From: an uncultured Collinsella sp.
Lineage (GTDB): Bacteria > Actinomycetota > Coriobacteriia > Coriobacteriales > Coriobacteriaceae
Assembly: GCA_900550735.1 (NCBI GenBank)
Contig: URTD01000071.1
Coordinates: 1 to 9,187, forward strand
Direction of reading: 5' to 3'
Length of the DNA stretch: 9,187 nt
Shown piece after piece: positions 1 to 5,570 of the stretch (within the stretch, counting starts at the first letter, position 1; every line of letters starts with the position of its first letter). The position numbers and the translations under genes are program-made. Under the pieces are notes generated by a model. It worked only from the letters and a program-made list of their open reading frames with translations. It searched no databases and was not told the origin of the DNA.

Positions 1-736
1 AGTTGTTGGTAACGCCCTGCATGATGGCGGCGATGCGCTCGAGGCCCATTCCTGTATCGATGTTCTTGGTGAGCAACGGCGCGAGCGTGCCGTCTTCCTG
101 TCCGTCGAACTGGGTGAACACGCAGTTCCAGAACTCGAGGTAGCGATCGCAATCGCAGCCGGGCTTGCAGTCGGGGCTGCCGCAGCCGACCTCCTCGCCC
201 ATGTCAAAGTAGATCTCTGAGCACGGACCGCAGGGACCGGTGGGGCCAGCGGCCCAGAAGTTATCGTCCTCGCCCAGGCGGGAGATGTGGTCCTCAGCAA
301 CGCCCAGAGAACGCCACACGTCGTGGGTCTCGTCGTCCTCGGTAAAGACGGTGAAGTACAGGCGGTCGAGCGGCAGCTTGAACTCCTTGGTGATGAGCTC
401 AAAGGCCCAGGCGCAAGCCTGCTCCTTGGAGACGCCGCCAAAAGAAAAGTCGCCGAGCATCTCGAAGAAGGACAGGTGACGGCCGTCCTCGCCGATGCAA
501 TCGATGTCGTTGGTGCGGACGCACTTCTGGCAGGAAATCGCGCCGATCTCCTTCATGGTCTTCTTGCCCTGGTAGTACTCCTTAAACTGGTTCATGCCGG
601 CGTTGGCAAGCAGCAGCGAAGGATCGTCGGGAACAAGAGACGAAGAAGGATAGAGCTTAAGACCGCGCTCCTCAAAGAAGTTGAGGAACTTGGAGCGAAT
701 CTCGGCCGTAGTCATTGACGGGTAGTCAGCACTCAT
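1..736 (-). CDS. alaS: alanyl-tRNA synthetase, N-terminal part (runs off left edge)
   Basis: Class II aminoacyl-tRNA synthetase that charges tRNA-Ala in the cytoplasm. The 245 visible codons cover most of the catalytic core. The N-terminus has the AlaRS pattern (EIRSKFLNFFEERG, then LLLANAGMNQFK at about residues 42-52). Motif 2 is seen as CVRTNDID and GRHLSFFEMLGDFSFG (residues 72-100). The glycine/proline-rich WAAGPTGPCGPCSEIYFD follows (161-178), and motif 3 as DTGMGLERIAAIMQG (227-241). A short Cys-rich stretch (C185, C190, C194, C196) precedes CDRYLEFWN; I believe similar insertions occur in other bacterial AlaRS. The start at 736 is supported by AGGAG at 746-750, 9 nt upstream; an in-frame ATG at 715 is a weaker alternative. 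The editing and C-Ala domains lie outside the window. The gene is separated from the upstream sigma operon by an intrinsic terminator, so it probably has its own promoter. Confidence 0.97.
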   Translation of the reverse strand, partial: MSADYPSMTTAEIRSKFLNFFEERGLKLYPSSSLVPDDPSLLLANAGMNQFKEYYQGKKTMKEIGAISCQKCVRTNDIDCIGEDGRHLSFFEMLGDFSFGGVSKEQACAWAFELITKEFKLPLDRLYFTVFTEDDETHDVWRSLGVAEDHISRLGEDDNFWAAGPTGPCGPCSEIYFDMGEEVGCGSPDCKPGCDCDRYLEFWNCVFTQFDGQEDGTLAPLLTKNIDTGMGLERIAAIMQGVTNN

Positions 737-782
737 AGAGGGAATCTCCTCGGTTTCACATCGAAACAGTTCAAACGTAACG

Positions 783-810
783 ATATTACCATCCCGCCGC
801 GCCTGTGCAA
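783..810 (-). promoter_or_regulatory. weak candidate promoter for alaS
   Basis: On the minus strand, TTGCAC (805-810) and TAATAT (783-788) are separated by 16 nt, a loose match to -35/-10 boxes. The -35 candidate overlaps the T-tract of the preceding terminator. A promoter must lie between that terminator and the alaS start at 736 if alaS is transcribed independently, but the boxes match the consensus poorly. The predicted leader is only about 40 nt, too short for a T-box. It holds a minor GTTTC/GAAAC hairpin (753-767) just ahead of the Shine-Dalgarno site. Confidence 0.25.
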
Positions 811-838
811 AAAAGAGGGCCGGCACAATGCCGGCCCT
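809..838 (-). terminator. intrinsic terminator of the sigma-factor operon
   Basis: On the minus strand AGGGCCGGC (830-838) pairs perfectly with GCCGGCCCT (816-824) around a 5-nt loop. A C and then six T residues (809-814) follow. This is a textbook Rho-independent terminator. It lies about 50 nt beyond the stop codon of the permease gene (889) and before alaS. The plus-strand reading has no T-run, so it acts on minus-strand transcription. Confidence 0.93.
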
Positions 839-888
839 TCAGCGAAATTGCATGTTAGCGCGTATGAATATTAATCCGAATTACCCCG

Positions 889-2298
889 CTAGTTGTCATC
901 ATCGTCCATGGAGCCGTCGATGCCGGTTTTGGTGTCGTCATCCGTGTTGGAATCGTCATCCTTAGCGAAGGGGTTCTTGAAGAAGCCCGTCGCATCGGGC
1001 TGCAGACCAGAGAGCTTGATCCAGGGATTATCGAGATCGGGCTTGGGCATGGCCTTGGCCTCGGGCGCAGTCTCGTTGCCGATGAGCTCGGACTCGTAGA
1101 TGAAGGTGTCGTCGCCGAGCGCGTCGTAGGCGGCGACCGGGTTGCCATCGGCATCGCGGTACGGCGTGCCCTTAAACACGGCGCCGTCATAGGCCACAAG
1201 CTGTCGGCCGGTCTCATTCTCGAAGTAGTACACGAAGATACCCTTGAGGGCCGCACAAAGCGGGATGGCAATAATCATGCCGATGGGGCCCATGAGTGCC
1301 GAGCCAATAACGAGCGCCGTGAGGCTCATGATGGGATGCACCTGCACCGAGCTCTGCATGACCTTGGGCGAAATGACGTTATCGGTGACGTTTTGCGCGA
1401 CCATCGTCACGACGAGCGTCCATAACGCCAACATGGGGCTGAACATGAAACCGAGCACCGTGGCGATTGCTGCGCTCACCCAGGGACCGACGACCGGAAC
1501 CAAATGCATGATGCCGGTAAAGATAGCCATGAGCGCCGCATACGGATGGCCGATGATCATAAAACCGATAAAGGCGAGGAAACCACCGCAGATGGACGTC
1601 ACGACCATACCGCGCATGTAGCCGCCGACAGAGCGAGAAAGGATGGCGACCATAAAGCGGTACGAGGTCTCCTTCTCCTGACCGATGATGGTGCAAATCT
1701 CGTGGTGCATGCGAGGGTAGTCGCAGGCCATCCAGTAGGCAAGCACCAGGCCAAGGAAGATAACGAACAGCTGCGAGGCCGTATTGGTGATGAGTGGGAA
1801 CACACCACGACCAAGCTCGGCGGCAATCTGAGACACATACCTCGATGCCACGGCAACCAGCGACGAAAGATTATCGTCCAAATACTCCTTGAGCGGCGTG
1901 TTGTTGAGCGTCTTTGCATGCGAGATCATCTCGTTGAGATCGCCACCCGCAACACGAAGCTGCTCGGGCAGGCGGCTCAGGACTTCCATGATCTGACCAA
2001 AGAGAATCGGCGACAAGATGCAAACGACACCGACGAGCACGGCAACAACAACAATTAGCGCGATAAGCGAACCGATGCCGCGATTCACGCCATGGTGCTC
2101 GAGCCAGTTGGTGATCGGGGACATCACAAAAGCAATGATGGAGCCGACGGCGAGAAACTCGATAACCGGCGCCAGCATGCCCATAAGGTTAAAGATGACA
2201 GCGGCGATGACAATGCAGCCGACAACAGCCCAAATGCGAAGCGTCAGAATGCGGGTGTCGCGCAGCACGCGATCGGTTTGTTGGGGGCGCTCACTCAT
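889..2298 (-). CDS. AI-2E family transporter (PF01594-type permease)
   Basis: Integral membrane protein of 469 residues in the AI-2E/PerM superfamily. Members are associated with autoinducer-2 export, Na+/H+ antiport or unknown substrates, so the substrate cannot be read from sequence. Hydrophobic segments lie at about 22-60, 74-102, 167-192, 229-290, 291-303 and 325-358. The soluble stretch at about 103-165 between the early and later segments is typical. Family signatures are LVPVVGPW (267-274), the NVISPKVMQ stretch followed by VHPIMSLTALVIG (307-332), and GPIGMIIAIPL (337-347). The last roughly 110 residues form a cytoplasmic, Asp-rich tail ending in MDDDDN, which is longer than I expect for the family. 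Its ATG overlaps the sigma-factor stop codon in an ATGA (2295-2298), implying translational coupling. It is the last gene before the terminator at 809-838. Confidence 0.92.
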   Translation of the reverse strand: MSERPQQTDRVLRDTRILTLRIWAVVGCIVIAAVIFNLMGMLAPVIEFLAVGSIIAFVMSPITNWLEHHGVNRGIGSLIALIVVVAVLVGVVCILSPILFGQIMEVLSRLPEQLRVAGGDLNEMISHAKTLNNTPLKEYLDDNLSSLVAVASRYVSQIAAELGRGVFPLITNTASQLFVIFLGLVLAYWMACDYPRMHHEICTIIGQEKETSYRFMVAILSRSVGGYMRGMVVTSICGGFLAFIGFMIIGHPYAALMAIFTGIMHLVPVVGPWVSAAIATVLGFMFSPMLALWTLVVTMVAQNVTDNVISPKVMQSSVQVHPIMSLTALVIGSALMGPIGMIIAIPLCAALKGIFVYYFENETGRQLVAYDGAVFKGTPYRDADGNPVAAYDALGDDTFIYESELIGNETAPEAKAMPKPDLDNPWIKLSGLQPDATGFFKNPFAKDDDSNTDDDTKTGIDGSMDDDDN

Positions 2299-3086
2299 GA
2301 ACGAATCATCACTCCGTCGGGGTCGATCTTGTCCTGAATCTTCTTAAGCGTGCGGCGCAGCAGGCGCGAAACCTGCACCTGAGAAATACCCAGCTTCTTG
2401 GCGATCTCGATCTGGGTCATGCCCTTTACAAAGCGCAGCTCGATAACCTCGCGCTCGCGCGGCGAGAAATCACGGATGGCTTCCTCGATCACCAAGCGGT
2501 CATCGGTAAAGTCGAGCTCATTGTCGTCGTCGGCGTAGCGATCGAGAATCGAGGGGGCATCGTCGGAATCGGACGCACCAGGAGCCTCGATGGGCACCGA
2601 GGTATAGGCCGAAGACGATTCCATGGCCTCCAGCACCTCATCGACCGTCACGTCCAAGTACTCAGCGATTTCCTCAACCTTAGGCGAGCGCTGTAGCTCG
2701 TTGGTGAGCTTATCGGTAGCCTGGTTGACCTTGGCCGAGAGCTCCTGCAAGCGACGGGGCACGCGCACGCTCCAGCCCTTGTCGCGGAAATGGCGTTTGA
2801 TCTCGCCCAGGATAGTGGGTGTCGCAAACGTTGTGAACTCGAGCCCGCGCTCAGGGTCAAAGCGGTCGATAGCCTTGAGCAAACCCAGATAGCCGACCTG
2901 CATGAGGTCGTCGAGCGGCTCGCCGCGATTCTTAAATTTGTTGGCAAGAAACCTTACCAGGTTCATATGGGACATGACGAGCTGCTCGCGCGCGTCCGGA
3001 TCACCGGTTTCTTTGTAGCGACGAAACAGCTCGCGGGTTTTCTCCTTGTCCCAAGCGGTCTTACCGCTCCGGGAACGTTCGGTCAT
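2295..3086 (-). CDS. SigB/SigF/SigG-family RNA polymerase sigma factor
   Basis: Alternative sigma-70-type factor of 263 residues, the usual size for general-stress (SigB) and sporulation/stress (SigF/SigG) sigma factors, with no region 1.1. Region 2 spans about 37-106: LVMSHMNLVRFLANKF, then DDLMQVGYLGLLKAIDRFD for core binding, then FTTFATPTILGEIKRHFRDK for -10 recognition. Region 3 follows (RVPRRLQELSAKVNQA, about 108-180), with an acidic linker near 172-196 rich in Asp. Region 4 (205-253) carries FSPREREVIELRF and the helix-turn-helix MTQIEIAKKLGISQVQVSRLL for -35 recognition. The start is one nucleotide after the stop of the anti-sigma-like gene (TAATATG). There is only a poor Shine-Dalgarno, so translation is probably coupled. 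Given the gene content, a general stress role is more likely than sporulation. I cannot assign sigB versus sigF by name. Confidence 0.95.
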   Translation of the reverse strand: MTERSRSGKTAWDKEKTRELFRRYKETGDPDAREQLVMSHMNLVRFLANKFKNRGEPLDDLMQVGYLGLLKAIDRFDPERGLEFTTFATPTILGEIKRHFRDKGWSVRVPRRLQELSAKVNQATDKLTNELQRSPKVEEIAEYLDVTVDEVLEAMESSSAYTSVPIEAPGASDSDDAPSILDRYADDDNELDFTDDRLVIEEAIRDFSPREREVIELRFVKGMTQIEIAKKLGISQVQVSRLLRRTLKKIQDKIDPDGVMIRS

Positions 3087-3087
3087 A

Positions 3088-3465
3088 TTAGATATCCGCC
3101 TTGAGGTCGAGGGAAAGCGTCAGAGGCGCCGCAGTCTTTTCGTAGGAATCGCACACGCTAGCCAAAATGAGCTCGGCATACACGGCAGCCTGATCATCCT
3201 CATCGACAGTCGCCTGATCGCCAAAGGTAAAGGTCATGCCAACGTGAGATTCGTCGACATCGAATTTGATCGAGATGCCATCGGAATCAACAGCCGTGCA
3301 GCCGAAAATAAATGCTTCCTCGGCAGCCATACGAATGTCCTCGATGCGATCGACGGACATGGAGCAGAGCGCACCAACATTTGCCGCCGTCATGCGCACA
3401 AGGCGCGCCAGACGCGGGTCGCCGGCAACGGTCAGCGTAATGGGGCAAGTTGCTTCGCTACTCAT
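3088..3465 (-). CDS. RsbW/SpoIIAB-like anti-sigma protein with degenerate ATP-binding site
   Basis: Small protein of 125 residues directly upstream of the sigma gene, where rsbW or spoIIAB sits in known operons. The middle IEDIRMAAEEAFIFG aligns with the N-box helix of RsbW (pattern IEDLKxAVSEACTNAV): the Glu is kept, but the Mg-ATP-binding Asn is replaced by Phe. The expected DxGxG box after the next beta strand is absent; the sequence there reads MTFTFGDQATVDEDD. The family call therefore rests on position, length and partial motif similarity. The start at 3465 is chosen over upstream in-frame codons because GAGGAG lies 7 nt before it, and because the longer version begins with a Pro/Arg-rich stretch translated over the preceding gene. 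It overlaps the DUF948 gene by 8 nt (ATGAGTAG). It may bind and sequester the sigma factor without kinase activity; this is inference. Confidence 0.78.
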   Translation of the reverse strand: MSSEATCPITLTVAGDPRLARLVRMTAANVGALCSMSVDRIEDIRMAAEEAFIFGCTAVDSDGISIKFDVDESHVGMTFTFGDQATVDEDDQAAVYAELILASVCDSYEKTAAPLTLSLDLKADI

Positions 3466-4048
3466 CGCAGGACTCCTCGGTGGTCTCGGCGGGCGTGTAG
3501 GTGTAATACTGGGCTGCTTTAGCAGCAGGCTTCTGTGCATCATTGTCACCAGCAGCGACATCGTCCGCGGCTTCGCCAATCAGGACACGCTCGGTCGGCT
3601 GCTCGGCTTCTTCGGCAGCGGAAAGCTTGCGCTCGGCGTCGGCCGCGGGAGTCTTCACCTTGTTAAAGAGTTTCTGCACGGCACCGGCAGCGGAGTCGGT
3701 CACACTCGACACGGCATTGCTGGCCTCGGCCATACTGCCGGTGACCTCGGAAATATCGCGGACGACCGCCTCGACTTCTACGAGGTTGGAGGTAAGGGCA
3801 TCAACTGCCGTCTTGCTCGACTTAAGCAGCGGCTCCATCTGGGCAAGTGCCGGCGTAAGCTCGTCGACAGCGCCGTCGAGTTTTGCCACCACAGGCTGAG
3901 CCTCGGCGATGGTGTTGTTGAGGTCGTTAACGGTCTTATCGAGCGAGTCGACAACGGTGCGGGTCTTGCGCAGGGTAAGCGCGAGCTCAACGATGGCCCA
4001 CACGCCGGCAACAGCGAGCAGCAGCAGGGCGATTTGAATGGGACTCAT
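3458..4048 (-). CDS. DUF948-type membrane-anchored coiled-coil protein (YtxG-like)
   Basis: Protein of 196 residues with one N-terminal membrane segment (IQIALLLLAVAGVWAIVELAL, about residues 4-24). A long heptad-like, Ala/Val/Leu-rich helical region of about 120 residues follows, resembling DUF948 proteins such as Bacillus YtxG (VVDSLDKTVNDLNNTI, then repeated valine/leucine-spaced segments). The C-terminal third is Ala/Glu-rich and probably disordered, ending with a YYTYTP stretch and an acidic tail. The helical part probably faces the cytoplasm. YtxG-type proteins belong to the SigB general stress regulon in Bacillus, which fits this position as first gene of a sigma-factor operon. GGGAGG at 4054-4059, 5 nt before the ATG at 4048, fixes the start; a 26-codon upstream extension is rejected. 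The exact function is unknown. Confidence 0.85.
   Translation of the reverse strand: MSPIQIALLLLAVAGVWAIVELALTLRKTRTVVDSLDKTVNDLNNTIAEAQPVVAKLDGAVDELTPALAQMEPLLKSSKTAVDALTSNLVEVEAVVRDISEVTGSMAEASNAVSSVTDSAAGAVQKLFNKVKTPAADAERKLSAAEEAEQPTERVLIGEAADDVAAGDNDAQKPAAKAAQYYTYTPAETTEESCDE
3473..3478 (-). promoter_or_regulatory. ribosome binding site of the anti-sigma-like gene
   Basis: GAGGAG on the minus strand, 7 nt before the ATG at 3465 and inside the end of the DUF948 coding region. It settles the start, because the longer in-frame reading would begin within the upstream gene without such a site. Confidence 0.8.
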
Positions 4049-4053
4049 ACAAG

Positions 4054-4059
4054 CCTCCC
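4054..4059 (-). promoter_or_regulatory. ribosome binding site of the DUF948 gene
   Basis: GGGAGG on the minus strand, 5 nt before the ATG at 4048. It places the start directly before the transmembrane segment rather than 26 codons upstream. Confidence 0.8.
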
Positions 4060-4088
4060 AAAGGAATCGATATACAGACGGTTTCCAT

Positions 4089-4106
4089 GGTACCCCAAAG
4101 GGGACC
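4089..4106 (-). other. bulged hairpin upstream of the sigma operon
   Basis: On the minus strand GGTCCCC-TTT-GGGGTACC folds into a 7-bp stem with one bulged base and a 3-nt loop. It lies 41-58 nt before the DUF948 start and 43-60 nt after the rarA stop. No T-run follows, so it is not a standard intrinsic terminator. It could be a leader structure, an operator or chance. No convincing promoter boxes were found in the 100-nt gap (4049-4148); a GATAAT -10-like hexamer near the rarA end lacks a -35 partner. Confidence 0.4.
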
Positions 4107-4148
4107 GAACATGCCATGAGCAGCAACGTGGGACAAAATTATCAGCAG

Positions 4149-5498
4149 CTACTTCGGTGCATTCCCGCTGCGGTCGCGTTCACTTTGCTCTACGCGCCAT
4201 TCTTCCCAACCGCGGCCGGCAGGCTGCCAAAATGCACCGCGTTCCAAGCCTTCGGGCAAATAGCGCTGGTCGACCCAGCCTTCGGGATAATCGTGCGGAT
4301 ACTTATACACACCGTATTCATCGCTGCCCGGGCGATGGCGATCGCGCAGGTAGCTGGGCACCTCGCGAAGCCCACTAGAATGGATATCGGCCAGCGCCGC
4401 ATCGATCGAGGCCTCGCACGCATTGGACTTGGGCGCCAAGCATACATAGAGCGCAGCTTGTGCAAGGTTAATGCGACATTCAGGATAGCCAATAACTTCA
4501 GCAGATTTAAAGGCAGCATGCGCCACCAAAAGCGCCTGCGGGTCGGCGTTGCCAACATCCTCAGAAGCGTGAATCATAATGCGGCGAGCGATAAACTTAG
4601 GATCCTCCCCAGCATCGATCATGCGCGCGAGCCAATAGATCGTGGCATCGGGGTCGCTACCGCGCATAGACTTAATAAACGCACTGATGATGTCGTAGTG
4701 CATGTCGCCGTTTTTGTCATACGTAAAGCCGCGACGCGGGTTGGCAATCTTTACGTCATCCACGGTGATGGGATAGCGCTCCCCCGCCGCCGGCGCTGGC
4801 GTCCCCTCGGTATCGGGACGCGTAACGGCAATCTCGCTCGCCAGCTCAAGTGTCGTCAGGGCCGAGCGTGCATCACCCGCAGCCAGCGTACAAATGGTCT
4901 TGACCGTATCCTCATCGGCCGAGAACTTACCGTTCAAGCCCTGCGGCGCCTCAAGCGCACGTTCAATAAGCGTGGCGATATCCTCATCCTTCAGATGCTC
5001 AAGCTCCACGACGCGACCACGTGAGAGCAGTGCCGAGTTGACCTCGAAGTACGGGTTCTCCGTCGTAGCGCCAATCATAATGACGGTACGGTTCTCAACT
5101 GCATGCAGCAGGGCATCCTGCTGCGACTTAGAGAAGCGGTGAATCTCATCGATGAATAGAATGGTGCGGCGGTCGTACGTATTCAGGCGCGTCTTGGCCT
5201 CATCAATCACGCGACGCAGGTCCTTCACGGTACCCGTGACGGCGCTGACCTCGACAAACTCGCTCTTGGTATGGTTGGCGATAATGTGGGCCAGCGTCGT
5301 CTTGCCCGTACCGGCAGGCCCGTACAGAATCACGCTCGAAAGCACGTCGTGCTCGATCGCGGCACGCAACCATGAGCCCTTACCGACGGCCTTTTGCTGG
5401 CCCACGTACTCGTCGAGCGAATTGGGTCGCATGCGCACCGCGAGCGGCGCATTTTTAAAGGAACGCTCGCGCGTCGAGGCAGAAAAAAGGTCGTCCAT
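4149..5498 (-). CDS. rarA: replication-associated recombination protein A (AAA+ ATPase, RarA/MgsA)
   Basis: Cytoplasmic AAA+ ATPase of the RarA/MgsA (WRNIP1/Mgs1) family, which acts at stalled replication forks and resembles clamp-loader subunits. From the start used here (449 residues): APLAVRMRP and YVGQQ near the N-terminus, Walker A GPAGTGKT (60-67), Walker B ILFIDEIH (113-120), sensor 1 GATTENP (143-149), arginine-finger region SALLSRGRV (155-163), and sensor 2 around GDARSALTTLE (208-218). The C-terminal MgsA-type oligomerisation domain shows ARRIMIHASEDVGNADP (about 304-320) and YKYPHDYPEGWVDQRYLPE (398-416). All catalytic residues appear intact. The start is uncertain: ATG codons at 5498, 5504 and 5513 and a TTG at 5516 are in frame, and none has a strong Shine-Dalgarno. 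MDDLF at 5498 best matches family N-termini as I remember them. It lies about 60 nt downstream of dgt. Confidence 0.95.
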   Translation of the reverse strand: MDDLFSASTRERSFKNAPLAVRMRPNSLDEYVGQQKAVGKGSWLRAAIEHDVLSSVILYGPAGTGKTTLAHIIANHTKSEFVEVSAVTGTVKDLRRVIDEAKTRLNTYDRRTILFIDEIHRFSKSQQDALLHAVENRTVIMIGATTENPYFEVNSALLSRGRVVELEHLKDEDIATLIERALEAPQGLNGKFSADEDTVKTICTLAAGDARSALTTLELASEIAVTRPDTEGTPAPAAGERYPITVDDVKIANPRRGFTYDKNGDMHYDIISAFIKSMRGSDPDATIYWLARMIDAGEDPKFIARRIMIHASEDVGNADPQALLVAHAAFKSAEVIGYPECRINLAQAALYVCLAPKSNACEASIDAALADIHSSGLREVPSYLRDRHRPGSDEYGVYKYPHDYPEGWVDQRYLPEGLERGAFWQPAGRGWEEWRVEQSERDRSGNAPK

Positions 5499-5517
5499 AG
5501 CCATCCCGTGCATCAAT

Positions 5518-5531
5518 CAAAAACGTTTTCA
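5518..5531. promoter_or_regulatory. cre-like palindrome upstream of rarA
   Basis: TGAAAACGTTTTTG on the minus strand contains the perfect palindrome AAAACGTTTT. It matches 12 of 14 positions of a LacI/CcpA-type operator of the form TGAAAACGTTTTCA. It lies in the short dgt-rarA gap, 20 nt upstream of the likely rarA start. The -10-like TATACT (5539-5544) lies just upstream of it but has no clear -35. Function as an operator is inferred from shape and location only. Confidence 0.3.
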
Positions 5532-5554
5532 ACTAACCAGTATACCGAAAGGAT

Positions 5555-5570
5555 ACGAACTACCGTTCGT
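5555..5570. repeat. perfect inverted repeat spanning the dgt stop codon
   Basis: ACGAAC and GTTCGT (6 bp each) are separated by 4 nt, placing the TAG stop of dgt (5560-5562) within the hairpin. No T-run follows on the minus strand, so it is not a normal terminator. It could protect the 3' end of the message or be coincidental. Confidence 0.45.

Noticed and set aside
737..808. T-box or other riboswitch controlling alaS
   Set aside because: The space between the terminator and the alaS start is only about 70 nt, with just a 5-bp hairpin. It is too short for a T-box and lacks its conserved elements.
889..2298. Reading the AI-2E permease as evidence of quorum sensing
   Set aside because: The family name reflects one characterised member. 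Other members are ion antiporters or unknown, and no luxS or lsr-type gene is in the window.
3466..3579. Longer start for the anti-sigma-like protein (38 extra codons)
   Set aside because: The extension is Pro/Arg-rich out-of-frame translation of the DUF948 gene, while a good GAGGAG sits before the ATG at 3465.
4093..4110. Possible SigB-type -10 box GGGGTAC upstream of the sigma operon, hinting at autoregulation
   Set aside because: No GTTT-like -35 lies 12-17 nt upstream, and the GGGG is part of a hairpin arm. Start-site data would be needed.
4049..4126. Longer start for the DUF948 protein (26 extra codons)
   Set aside because: GGGAGG lies 5 nt before the ATG at 4048. The extension has no ribosome binding site and would put extra residues ahead of a typical N-terminal membrane anchor.
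3266..5024. Long plus-strand open frames (up to 370 codons) opposite the sigma operon and rarA
   Set aside because: They lie antisense to genes with clear family motifs, have no recognisable domains or good ribosome binding sites, and their composition mirrors the complementary strand of GC-rich genes.
5539..5567. Promoter for rarA at TATACT (5539-5544)
   Set aside because: The -10 match is good, but no -35-like hexamer is found at 16-18 nt spacing and there is no TG extension, so it is not listed as a feature.
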